64,000 nt of DNA, taken from contig NZ_CP062231.1 of NCBI RefSeq assembly GCF_024707525.1, positions 2,728,001 through 2,792,000 on the forward strand. Reading direction: 5' to 3'. The notes under the pieces are model-generated. The model was not told the DNA's origin. It ran no database searches and was given only the letters and a program-made list of their open reading frames with translations. Both the position numbers and the translations under genes were made by a program. Origin of the DNA: Rhizobium sp. TH2 (GTDB lineage Bacteria; Pseudomonadota; Alphaproteobacteria; Rhizobiales; Rhizobiaceae). Below are positions 51,382-59,986 of the stretch, one piece after another (position 1 is the first letter of the stretch; each line of letters begins with the position of its first letter).

Positions 51382-54300
51382 CTAGCGCGCGTTTTCAACG
51401 CCCATCGCCGCCATCTCCGCCAGCCCGAAGCGCGCCGAATTGGATTTCGGCTTCCACATGCCGCGATCGATCGCATCGAGGAAACGCTTCGCGATATCCC
51501 TCAACGCCGCCTCGTTCTTCTCCTCGATGAAATCACGCACCGTGTCGTCCATCAGGAAGGCCCGGTAGGCCGCCTCGAAATGGTGGTCCTTCACCGCGCC
51601 GGTCGTGGCGGCGAAGGCGAACATGAAATCCACCGTCGCAGCGATCTCGGCGGCACCCTTGTAGCCATGCCGCATGACGCCCGCGATCCACTTCGGATTG
51701 ACCACGCGGCCGCGCATGACGCGCGAGATTTCCTCGTCCAACGACCGAACCACCGGCTTCTCCGGCCGCGAATGGTCGTTGTGATAGATCGCCGGACGGC
51801 TGCCCGACAGGTGCTCGGCGGCGGCTGCCATGCCACCTTCGAATTGGTAATAATCATCGGAATCGAGCAGGTCATGCTCGCGATTGTCCTGGTTCTGCAC
51901 CACGGCCTGGATCGTCTTCATCCGCTCGGCGAAGAGTGTGCGCGCCGCCTCGCCCTCTTCCTGCGTGCCATAGGCGTAGCCACCCCAATCGAGGAAACTT
52001 TCGGCCAGTTCGGCGCGGTCGTCCCAAAGGTTCTCATCCATCAACGCCTGCAGGCCCGCGCCATACGTCCCCGGCTTCGAGCCGAACACGCGGTGGCCGG
52101 CCTGACGTGTGCCCGATGTCTCCGCCTCACGCACCATACGCGCCGCGATCGGATTGTCGGCCTCGTCCTCGTCAAGCGCGCCGATCGCCCGCACCGCCCG
52201 GTCGAACAGCGCGATCTGCTCGGGAAAGGCATCACGGAAGAAGCCCGATATTCTCAGCGTCACGTCGACGCGCGGCCTACCGAGCACCGCCATCGGAATG
52301 ATCTCGTAGCCGGTCACCCGCGCCGATCCCATATCCCAGACCGGCTTGGCGCCAATCAGCGCCAAGGCTTGGGCGATATCATCGCCACCGGTGCGCATGT
52401 TGGATGTGCCCCAGGCAGTGATGCCCATCGATGTCGGCCAGTCACCGTGATCCTGCACGTAGCGCGTGACGAGCAATTCGGCCGACTTGCGGCCCAGCTC
52501 CCAGGCGGTCGGCGTCGGTACCGAGCGCGTATCGACGGAATAGAAATTCCTGCCGGTCGGAAGCACATCCGGCCGACCACGCGTCGGTGCGCCGGAGGGA
52601 CCGGGAGCGACGAAACGGCCGGAGAGGCCGGTCATCAGGGCGTCGATTTCGGCCGGACCGCAGGCCACGATAGAGGGTTTGAGACGGGTCTCGATCTCAT
52701 TCATGACCAATTGGGTTTGCCGCCAATCATCCGGGCACGCGATGTCACTGGACACCAGCTTCGCCGCCAGCATTTCGATCCGCTCGACGGTGTCGGCATT
52801 GGTGCGCCAGAGGCCGTCGAAAAGTCCGGCCAGAATGTCTGGCTTCGGTCCGGTCCAAGGCGTGGCCATCTCGCAATCGAGAGGGTCGAATGTATATCCA
52901 CCCAACAAATCCCCCGCAATCGCCCGCTGCAAGCTCTGCCCCGCCCCCTCACCGCTCCCACGCGGCGAACGCGCCAGCGCCACCGTCAGGTCCGTCAGCA
53001 ACCGCCCCTCCGGCGACACGCCGAACACATGCAGTCCGTCCCTGATCTGCATCTCCTTCAGATCGCAGAGCCAGGCGTCGAGCTTCTGTAGCGCCATATC
53101 CTCGTCGAGCCCGGAAATGCCGACATCCTGCCCAAGCCCCGTATCGCCGGCGAGGTCGAGGATCTGCTTCTTGAGCAGCCTCAGCCGCCGCGGATCGGTG
53201 CCCTGCGCCTGGTAATATTCATCGACCAGCGCCTCGAGGTCCTTGAGATAACCGTAGCTCTCCGCCCGCGTCAGCGGTGGCGTCAGGTGGTCGATGATCA
53301 CGGCGGAGGACCGCCGCTTGGCCTGTGTACCCTCGCCCGGATCGTTGACAATGAAGGGATAGAGATGCGGGGTCGGGCCGAACACCGCCTCGGGATAGCA
53401 GGTCTCGGAAAGCGCCATCGCCTTGCCCGGCAGCCATTCCATGTTGCCGTGCTTGCCCATGTGGATCACGGCATCGGCGCGGAATTCCCGCCGCAGGAAG
53501 GCATAGAATGCGAGATAACCGTGCGGCGGCACGAGATCGGCGGAATGGTATGTCTCCTTCGGATCGATATTGTAGCCGCGTGCCGGCTGGATGCCCGTCA
53601 TGACATTGCCGAAGCGTGCCAGCGGCAGCGCGAACGCGCCATCGAGAAAGAAAGGATCGCTCTCCGGCGCACCCCAGCGGCCCGTCACCTCATCCTGAAT
53701 CAGAGCGGGAAGCGTTGCGAAGAAGGTCTTGTAATGACTGAGCGAAAACGTCTCGCGGATCACCCGGCCGTCGGTCGCCGCATTGGTCGGTCCGGCCATC
53801 AGATGCGCGATCAGCGCATCGCCATCGGCTGGCAATTCGCCGGTTACATAGCCGGCCTCCCGCATGGCCTTCAGCACCTCGACCGAACCGGCCGGCGTAT
53901 CGAGGCCGACACCATTGCCGAGCCGGCCATCCCGGTTCGGGTAATTGGCGAGGATCAGCGCAACGCGCTTGTCGGCGCTTTCGAGATGGCGAAGCCGCGC
54001 CCAGGCCACCGCCAGATCGGCTACGAAATCGACCCTGTCAGGCAGCGCCTCGGGCGTAACGATATTGACTTGTGCTTGTTCATCGAAACTCGCCGCGCGC
54101 TTGAACGACACCGCCCGCGCCAGCACCCGCCCATCGACCTCCGGCAGCGCGACATTCATGGCGAGGTCGCGGGCCGAAAGCCCCATGCTGGAACCCTCCC
54201 AGCTCTCTTTCGTCGAGCCGGAAAAGATCACTTGCAACACCTGCGCGCCGGTCTCGTCGAGCACGGTTCCGGATTTTTCCGCCCCCGGCGAGACGACGGC

Positions 54301-55095
54301 GAAACTTGTCGAGTTGAGCACGACATCCGGCGAGAAGCGCCTGAAGAGTTCGCGGATCGTGTTTGCCGAGAATGTATCCTTCAGGCTGGAGACGAAGATT
54401 GGCAGCACGCGGAGGCCCCGCGCCGTCAGTGCCTCGATCAGTGCTTCCACCGGCTGCGTCTGGCCACTTTGGACGAGCGCGCGGTAGAAGGTGACGACGG
54501 CGAGCGAACGTTGCTTTGAAACCACACGCTCCCACTCATCGGCATAAATCACACCTCTACCCGGCCACCATATCCCGGCCTTGGCAAGCGTCTCCGCCAC
54601 CTCCGGCCTGTCACCACCCGAAACCAGCGCCTCTGCCATCCCGGCAAACCGTGCCATGTTGGTCTCGCCGCCCTCGACCAGATAGGACCAAAGCCGCGCG
54701 CAGTCCTCGCCCGCAACCGTCGACCAGGGATCAAGCCCGGCATCCGGGCGGTCGTCGCCCGGCAGCGCCGCGAACTTGAAGCCGTGTGCCTTCGACGCAG
54801 CCGTCAGCGCTTCGATCAGATAGGAGAAATAGCTGACTCCACCCAGCGCCCGCAGCACCACAAGCTTGGCATGCCGCGCGGTCTTGTCGATCCACATATC
54901 GATCGACATCGGATGCTTGAGGCTCGCCAGATTGACCAGCCGCCAGCGCGGCCCAGCCTTGTTGGCGAAGGCTGCCACGCTGGCAATCTCGGTATCGGCC
55001 GCCGACAGAAACAGGATATCGCCCGGCGACTGGCCGAGGTCGAACGCCTCGTCGCCTTCCGATATCGAACCTTTCTGGGCAAGAAGAAGATGCAT
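51382..55095 (-). CDS. cobN: cobaltochelatase subunit CobN
   Basis: The 1237-residue large subunit of the aerobic cobaltochelatase, homologous to the magnesium chelatase H subunit. It inserts cobalt into hydrogenobyrinic acid a,c-diamide with CobS and CobT (not in this window). Conserved blocks include VIHMGKHGNMEWLPGKAMAL and SSVHMGKH-type porphyrin site, PFIVNDPGEGTQAKRRSSAV and the C-terminal KGAAEIAATVDFMFAF. The ATG at 55095 follows AGGAC; a TTG directly before it is unlikely. It lies in the riboswitch-headed run cbtB-cbtA-cobU-cobW-cobN. Confidence 0.95.
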   Translation of the reverse strand: MHLLLAQKGSISEGDEAFDLGQSPGDILFLSAADTEIASVAAFANKAGPRWRLVNLASLKHPMSIDMWIDKTARHAKLVVLRALGGVSYFSYLIEALTAASKAHGFKFAALPGDDRPDAGLDPWSTVAGEDCARLWSYLVEGGETNMARFAGMAEALVSGGDRPEVAETLAKAGIWWPGRGVIYADEWERVVSKQRSLAVVTFYRALVQSGQTQPVEALIEALTARGLRVLPIFVSSLKDTFSANTIRELFRRFSPDVVLNSTSFAVVSPGAEKSGTVLDETGAQVLQVIFSGSTKESWEGSSMGLSARDLAMNVALPEVDGRVLARAVSFKRAASFDEQAQVNIVTPEALPDRVDFVADLAVAWARLRHLESADKRVALILANYPNRDGRLGNGVGLDTPAGSVEVLKAMREAGYVTGELPADGDALIAHLMAGPTNAATDGRVIRETFSLSHYKTFFATLPALIQDEVTGRWGAPESDPFFLDGAFALPLARFGNVMTGIQPARGYNIDPKETYHSADLVPPHGYLAFYAFLRREFRADAVIHMGKHGNMEWLPGKAMALSETCYPEAVFGPTPHLYPFIVNDPGEGTQAKRRSSAVIIDHLTPPLTRAESYGYLKDLEALVDEYYQAQGTDPRRLRLLKKQILDLAGDTGLGQDVGISGLDEDMALQKLDAWLCDLKEMQIRDGLHVFGVSPEGRLLTDLTVALARSPRGSGEGAGQSLQRAIAGDLLGGYTFDPLDCEMATPWTGPKPDILAGLFDGLWRTNADTVERIEMLAAKLVSSDIACPDDWRQTQLVMNEIETRLKPSIVACGPAEIDALMTGLSGRFVAPGPSGAPTRGRPDVLPTGRNFYSVDTRSVPTPTAWELGRKSAELLVTRYVQDHGDWPTSMGITAWGTSNMRTGGDDIAQALALIGAKPVWDMGSARVTGYEIIPMAVLGRPRVDVTLRISGFFRDAFPEQIALFDRAVRAIGALDEDEADNPIAARMVREAETSGTRQAGHRVFGSKPGTYGAGLQALMDENLWDDRAELAESFLDWGGYAYGTQEEGEAARTLFAERMKTIQAVVQNQDNREHDLLDSDDYYQFEGGMAAAAEHLSGSRPAIYHNDHSRPEKPVVRSLDEEISRVMRGRVVNPKWIAGVMRHGYKGAAEIAATVDFMFAFAATTGAVKDHHFEAAYRAFLMDDTVRDFIEEKNEAALRDIAKRFLDAIDRGMWKPKSNSARFGLAEMAAMGVENAR

Positions 55096-55156
55096 CAATT
55101 ACCGTCCTGAATAGCACTCGGCCTACTATGCCACGACGGCGAGCGGAGCGGCAAAC

Positions 55157-56206
55157 TCAACCCAGCGCCCTGATATCCCGCAGGATCGCCACGTCATCCA
55201 TCTCGTCATGCAGGCCGATCACCACGAGCCGCGTGCCGCGCTTCTCGTTCGCCGTCCAGGGCCGATCGAAATAGGTGTCGATCCGCGAACCGACCGCCTG
55301 GATCACCAGCCGCATCGGCTTGCCCTTCACCTCGGCAAAGCCCTTGAGCCGCAGGATGTCGTGGCGGTCGATCACCGGCTTCAGCGCTTCCACGAAGGCA
55401 TTGGCATCATCAAGTGCGCCGAGTTCGACAATGAAGCTCTCGAACTCGTCATGATCATGGTCATGTGGCGCGCCTTCATGCTCAAGCTCGTGATGGGACT
55501 TGCGCAGTTCGATATGGTCTTCGGTGCCGACCCCGAGGCCGAGCAGCACCGAGGCCGGCAGGTCGCCATTGCGCGCCTCGATCATCCGCGGTTTGCGCGA
55601 AATGGCATTGGAGACAATGTCGCGGACGGACTGCAGCCCAGCGGCATCGAGCAGGTCGGCCTTGTTGAGCACGATCAGGTCGGCGGCTGTCAGCTGGTCC
55701 TCGAACAGTTCCTCGATCGGGCTCTCATGGTCGAGACCCTGGTCTTCGACCCGCTGGGCGTCGAGCGCATCGTGGTCATCGGCGAAACGGCCGGCGGCGA
55801 CTGCGGCGCTGTCTACCACCGTGATCACGCCATCGACGGTCACGGCCGTCTTGATGCCCGGCCAGTTGAAGGCGGCGACCAGCGGCTGCGGCAGTGCGAG
55901 GCCCGATGTCTCGATGATGATGTGGTCGGGTCTGACGTCACGCGCCAGCAGCTTTTCCATCGTCGGAATGAAGTCATCGGCAACCGTGCAGCAGATGCAG
56001 CCATTGTTGAGCTCGATAATGTCGTCCTCGGTGCAGGCTTCAGCGCCGCAGCCCTTCAGCACGTCGCCATCGACGCCGAGATCGCCGAATTCGTTGATGA
56101 TCAGCGCGATCTTCTTGCCATTGGCATTCATCAGCATGTTTCGGATCATCGTCGTCTTGCCCGCGCCGAGAAAGCCGGTGATCACCGTGGCCGGTATCTT
56201 CTGCAT
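55157..56206 (-). CDS. cobW: CobW family GTP-binding protein
   Basis: A 349-residue P-loop GTPase metallochaperone. The Walker A is ITGFLGAGKTT (residues 9-19), the metal-binding GCICCTVAD (CxCC, about 69-77) is complete, and a histidine-rich stretch HELEHEGAPHDHDHDEFE (about 240) could hold cobalt. The CobW_C domain is C-terminal. It most likely delivers cobalt to CobN for chelation. It sits between cobU and cobN in the same transcript. Confidence 0.95.
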   Translation of the reverse strand: MQKIPATVITGFLGAGKTTMIRNMLMNANGKKIALIINEFGDLGVDGDVLKGCGAEACTEDDIIELNNGCICCTVADDFIPTMEKLLARDVRPDHIIIETSGLALPQPLVAAFNWPGIKTAVTVDGVITVVDSAAVAAGRFADDHDALDAQRVEDQGLDHESPIEELFEDQLTAADLIVLNKADLLDAAGLQSVRDIVSNAISRKPRMIEARNGDLPASVLLGLGVGTEDHIELRKSHHELEHEGAPHDHDHDEFESFIVELGALDDANAFVEALKPVIDRHDILRLKGFAEVKGKPMRLVIQAVGSRIDTYFDRPWTANEKRGTRLVVIGLHDEMDDVAILRDIRALG

Positions 56207-56210
56207 TGCT

Positions 56211-56747
56211 TCAACCCTTCATCTTGAGCGGCAGACCGGCCGCCACGAAATACACTTCGGCGGCAGCGGCCGCGATCGACTGATGAAGCCGTCCGGCATG
56301 ATCGCGGAATTCCCGCGCCATGCGGTTGTCAGGCACGATGCCCAGCCCCACCTCATTGGAAACCAGGACGAGCGTCGCCTTGGTGTTCGATGTGAAATCC
56401 GCCAGCCGGGCGAATTCCTCCGCCATCTCGCGCTCATCCATCATCAGGTTGGTGACCCAGAGCGTCAGGCAGTCGACCAGTATCACATTACCCGGATGGT
56501 CGAGCGCTTCGAGCCGATCGATCAGCGCCACGGGCTCCTCATGCGTCTGCCAGCCATCGCCGCGATCGGACCTGTGTTTGGCGATGCGCTCGCGCATCTC
56601 GTCATCCCAGGCCCGGCCGGTGGCGATGTAATGGCGCAAAAGGCCGGTCTCCGCGACCAGCCTTTCCGCGAAAGCCGATTTGCCGGATCGTGCCCCGCCC
56701 AGCACCAGGACGGCACCGGGTGGAGCGCGAGGGTCAAGACCCTTCAT
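56211..56747 (-). CDS. cobU: adenosylcobinamide kinase/adenosylcobinamide-phosphate guanylyltransferase (CobU; CobP in alphaproteobacterial naming)
   Basis: A 178-residue bifunctional enzyme of the nucleotide-loop assembly. The P-loop [14 protein letters not shown] (residues 15-28), the catalytic-histidine region [16 protein letters not shown] (about 64), and [14 protein letters not shown] (about 93) all match. Its ATG overlaps the cbtA stop, so it is translationally coupled; cobW follows four bases after its end. Confidence 0.95.
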   Translation of the reverse strand: MKGLDPRAPPGAVLVLGGARSGKSAFAERLVAETGLLRHYIATGRAWDDEMRERIAKHRSDRGDGWQTHEEPVALIDRLEALDHPGNVILVDCLTLWVTNLMMDEREMAEEFARLADFTSNTKATLVLVSNEVGLGIVPDNRMAREFRDHAGRLHQSIAAAAAEVYFVAAGLPLKMKG

Positions 56748-57481
56748 CAGGCCGTCTTCAGCCAGCGATCGTTGATCGCGCCCATGATCAGGCCGAGCAT
56801 GAGCCAGAAGAACAGCCCGGCCGAAAGCGTTGCCACGGCGAACTCGGCAGCAAGGATCGCCGGTACATTCGTCGTCTCATCAGCCGCCTGCGGCGCACCG
56901 ATGACATGCGGCACGATGAGCAGCACGACACCGAGCGCCTTCGCCCAGGGCTCCTTGCGCAGGATGATCAGGTAGAGCCCGATCGCGGATGCGACGACGG
57001 TCCCGACCCACCACATCTGGCGGTCGAAGAGATCGGCGGCGGGGAAACCCGGAAGCTCCGGCGGCAGCCCCATCGACGGCAGCAGATGGAAGGAAAGCCA
57101 GGCGGCGGCGCCCCAGAGCGCACCGGTGGCGAGCGTGACGGTCCGGCCGGTGAGCAGGCTCACGGCCAGCATCACGAGCGCGAAACCCGCACCGGTGACC
57201 AGATCGGCCATCAGCGTGCCGGTCGTGCGGCCGACGCCGAACAGCATGCCGCCCTCTTCCTCGGCACCGGCAGCAGCCGTTGCTTCGTGCTCGTGGGCGT
57301 GGGCCTTGCTGACCAGCGTGAGGTTCAGGCCGGTCGTGTGGTCATGCTTTTCGGCGGGCGCGTTTTCGTATTTCTCCGCTTCGAGAATCAGCGGAACGAC
57401 CTTCGCCTGCTGCGCCACCGTCTGGAGCGCACCAGCGAGCAATCCGGCCACAAGCGCAGCCAGAAGATATTTGACGATCAT
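56747..57481 (-). CDS. cbtA: cobalt transporter subunit CbtA
   Basis: A 244-residue inner-membrane protein with about five to six helices of the CbtA family, known only in combination with CbtB and cobalamin riboswitches. A cytosolic or periplasmic loop around residue 55 contains [18 protein letters not shown], a plausible metal site. The family is predicted to import cobalt; direct biochemical proof is limited. Follows cbtB after 12 bases. Confidence 0.9.
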   Translation of the reverse strand: MIVKYLLAALVAGLLAGALQTVAQQAKVVPLILEAEKYENAPAEKHDHTTGLNLTLVSKAHAHEHEATAAAGAEEEGGMLFGVGRTTGTLMADLVTGAGFALVMLAVSLLTGRTVTLATGALWGAAAWLSFHLLPSMGLPPELPGFPAADLFDRQMWWVGTVVASAIGLYLIILRKEPWAKALGVVLLIVPHVIGAPQAADETTNVPAILAAEFAVATLSAGLFFWLMLGLIMGAINDRWLKTA

Positions 57482-57493
57482 TTGATGGCCCCT

Positions 57494-57685
57494 TTAGTGG
57501 CAGGGAAAGCCGTTGGCGTGGCGAACGTCGTGTGCGGTGTCATGCAACACGGACGAATGCGCAAAGCCGGCGCCGAAGATCAGGAACGAGCCGAGAAGCA
57601 GGGCGAGAATGCCCGCAACGAGACGATCCGAAACCGGGATGGCCGAAACCGAGGTAGACCGGGTAGAAACTGCGGAATGCGCCAT
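57494..57685 (-). CDS. cbtB: cobalt transporter subunit CbtB
   Basis: A 63-residue protein with a single transmembrane helix (LVAGILALLLGSFLIFGAG, about 19-37) and a short histidine-rich C-terminus (HSSVLHDTAHDVRHANGFPCH) likely to bind cobalt. The ATG at 57685 follows CGGAGG. The longer open frame upstream overlaps the riboswitch and is not credible. It is the first gene behind the cobalamin riboswitch. Confidence 0.92.
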   Translation of the reverse strand: MAHSAVSTRSTSVSAIPVSDRLVAGILALLLGSFLIFGAGFAHSSVLHDTAHDVRHANGFPCH

Positions 57686-57746
57686 AACAACCTCCGTGCT
57701 GCTGGCAAGAATAAGCCTTTTTGGCGCGAATGCGCCCGTTTTGTCT

Positions 57747-58080
57747 GGCAGGTCTCCTGGCTCACGGGTCCAGGCCCATGCCGAAGCATGAGCCAACGCA
57801 TCTTCCTCGCCTTCCCGAAGGTTCTGCCTCTGCGCGTGGGGGACGATTCGTAGATGGGAGGCGTCCCGCCCCGTGTTGCCGCATAGGCCCTTCAGTGGCT
57901 TTGAAGCACTCTCTCCGCCGTCCGCCCAGGCAACATTGCCTTGGTCACGTCAGGCTTTGAAAACACTCCTGGAATTTGCTTGTCCGCTCTACAGTCGCGG
58001 GGTCGGCCGGGATGAAAACGCCCTGATTGGGTCCATTCTTCCCATTCCCTTTTGATCCCTTGGGCTTATGCCCGCTGGGA
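57747..58080 (-). promoter_or_regulatory. cobalamin riboswitch upstream of cbtB
   Basis: On the minus strand the B12 box AGCCAGGAGACCTGCC lies at 57762-57747. Upstream, in order, are GGGAAGGC (57816-57809), AAGCCACTG (near 57900-57893), the core CCCCGCGACTGT (about 58002-57991) with AGAGCGGAC, and AAAAGGGAATGGGAAG (about 58054-58039). These are the conserved landmarks of class I cobalamin riboswitches in the right order. The segment between CACTG and GGGAAGGC is about 76 nt, where short forms have about 15, so one arm is enlarged. The hairpin GGCGC-ATTC-GCGCC follows the B12 box and may act as the expression platform. Confidence 0.88.
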
Positions 58081-58175
58081 ACCAAACAGGCTGGAATCTA
58101 GAAGGTCCATGCACCCGAGTCAATCGGCATATCGACATCCGCCTGTCGCGAATGCGCCAGCATCTCCGAAACAAG

Positions 58176-58199
58176 AACGGGGCGCCAAGGCGCCCCGTT
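58176..58199 (-). terminator. terminator of the peptidoglycan-binding-domain gene
   Basis: AACGGGGCGCC and its exact complement (58176-58186/58189-58199) form an 11-bp stem; on the minus strand CTTGTTTC follows. It is 22 bases past the stop of the gene ending at 58221. Confidence 0.8.
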
Positions 58200-58220
58200 C
58201 AAAGTATGTATCGATACCGC

Positions 58221-59795
58221 TCAGCAACGGCGCCGTTTGCGGCAGCCGCCGTTGAACCTGATCTTGACCTTTACGCGGTTGTTGTACCGCGCCCTGTTGC
58301 GGAAGGGCTTGACCACGACCACAGCGGCGGGGCGTCTGACCACAACGCGCGGCCGGACCACGACCCATTCGGTACGCGGGCGCACACGACGGATCACAAC
58401 GGGAGCAGCGGTCGCCAGCCAGGTCGCATAGGACGCGGCCGAAGCAACGCGAATCCCGTCGATCTGGTCTTCCGAGAGATAGCCGGTGACCGGTGCGCCG
58501 TTGTCCTGTTGCCAGGAGGCGATCGCATCACGGGTGCGCGGACCGAACGAACCGTCGGTGCCCTGCGTGTCGTAACCGAGCGCGCTTAGCCGGCCCTGCA
58601 TTTCGTGACGCTGCTCGCGGTCGAGCACGGACGCTTCGATATCCTCGGAACCTTCGGTGTACTGGGCCTGCTGCTGTTGCTGATCCTGGTTCTGCGCCTG
58701 GTCCGGCTGCTGGGTGAGCCCGCCCTGCTTCTTCGCCATGCTGTTCTGCCGATCGGCGGCTGCCGAATCGTCATCCTGCGTGTTGGCCGTGTCCTGCGCC
58801 TGATCGTCTGCCGGCTGGGACTGGTCGTCCTCGGCGGCCTGATCGTCGGGCTGCTGCTTGTTGTTCTTGCGGTTGCCGGCGACATTGGCCTTGTTGGTCG
58901 CATCGTTCTGCGTGTCGTCGCCCTCGGCAATCGTCGGATCGGGCTGTTCGGCGGCCGTCAGCTGCACGACGCGGGCTTGGGCGATGGCCGCGAACTTGCC
59001 GTTCGGATAGGCCCTCAGATAGGCCTCGTATTCGTTCACCGTGTTGCCGTCCGAAGCGGCCTTCCACAGTGCATATTCCTGTTCCCAGTCAGCGCCGGCG
59101 GCGGGCTTCTCTTCCGTCTGCGCGGTCTCGGTCGCGGCATTGTCGTCCGCAGCGTCGGTCTGGGCCTGGTCCTGGGCGTCCGGCTGGGTGTCTGCCTGGT
59201 CCTGTGCCTCGGCCTGCTGGTCCTCGGCCTGGTCGTCCTGCGCGGGCTCGACCTTCTTGGAGGTGACCTCGACGGACTCTTCGGCCGGCGCATTCGCCTT
59301 CGCGACAAGATTCTCGATACGGGTCTTGGCGACCTTGGCGAACTTGCCGTTGGGGAATTGCTTCAGGTATTTCTCGTAATCCGCCTGCTTGCCTGTCTTG
59401 GAGACCTGGCGCCACAGCTCGACATCCTTGGCCGCATCGGCGGTCGATTGCGCATTGTCGGCGGGCACGTTCTTGGAGACGTCGTTGACAGCCGCGGTCT
59501 CGTCGGCAGGAACAGCCGTCTGGGTCGCGGCATTCAGCTCTTCGATCCGGCGCTTGGCGACATTGGCGAATTTGCCGTTGGGATAGACGCGGAGATATTT
59601 CTGGTAATCAGCCGGCTTGCCACCCTTGTTTGAGGTGCGCCACAGCTCGAATTCCTTCTGCCAGCCCGAATCGCCCGGCGCTTCCGCCGCGGGAGCACTC
59701 TGCGCATACGCGACCGAGATCTCGATCGGCGAAATGGCGACTGAAAACGTGACGACGGATGCCATCAGGATATTGATGTGTTTGGGCAAATTCAT
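58221..59795 (-). CDS. exported protein with three internal repeats and a peptidoglycan-binding domain
   Basis: A 524-residue protein with a Sec signal peptide (cleavage near residue 31, VAYA-Q). Three imperfect repeats of about 40 residues follow: EFELWRTSNKGGKPADYQKY, DVELWRQVSKTGKQADYEKY and EYALWKAASDGNTVNEYEAY, each continuing with YPNGKFA or FPNGKFA and an alanine-rich helix. Long Gln/Asp/Ala-rich linkers separate them. A PG_binding_1 domain (about 408-455, QGRLSALGYDTQGTDGSFG and TRDAIASWQ) precedes an Arg/Val-rich basic tail ending in two cysteines. It is probably periplasmic and cell-wall-associated. Function unknown. Confidence 0.8.
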   Translation of the reverse strand: MNLPKHINILMASVVTFSVAISPIEISVAYAQSAPAAEAPGDSGWQKEFELWRTSNKGGKPADYQKYLRVYPNGKFANVAKRRIEELNAATQTAVPADETAAVNDVSKNVPADNAQSTADAAKDVELWRQVSKTGKQADYEKYLKQFPNGKFAKVAKTRIENLVAKANAPAEESVEVTSKKVEPAQDDQAEDQQAEAQDQADTQPDAQDQAQTDAADDNAATETAQTEEKPAAGADWEQEYALWKAASDGNTVNEYEAYLRAYPNGKFAAIAQARVVQLTAAEQPDPTIAEGDDTQNDATNKANVAGNRKNNKQQPDDQAAEDDQSQPADDQAQDTANTQDDDSAAADRQNSMAKKQGGLTQQPDQAQNQDQQQQQAQYTEGSEDIEASVLDREQRHEMQGRLSALGYDTQGTDGSFGPRTRDAIASWQQDNGAPVTGYLSEDQIDGIRVASAASYATWLATAAPVVIRRVRPRTEWVVVRPRVVVRRPAAVVVVKPFRNRARYNNRVKVKIRFNGGCRKRRRC

Positions 59796-59986
59796 TTCTT
59801 CCCCCGTTTGCCTGAAATCTTTGTTTCAGCTCCACTATGTCAAGATGTTCTAATCATAGCGCGGCTGAAAATAGAAAGCACGATAAAAGACGTTGGAGAC
59901 GCCTGTTCATCCTATGCACGGCTGGTGCGGTCCATTTATTCGAAACTTTATTGTCGACAACATGAACTGTTGCTGAACAGCTCGTT

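Noticed and set aside
55208..56975. Long plus-strand open frames across cobW and cobU
   Set aside because: They are antisense shadows; the minus-strand genes carry complete P-loop and CxCC motifs.
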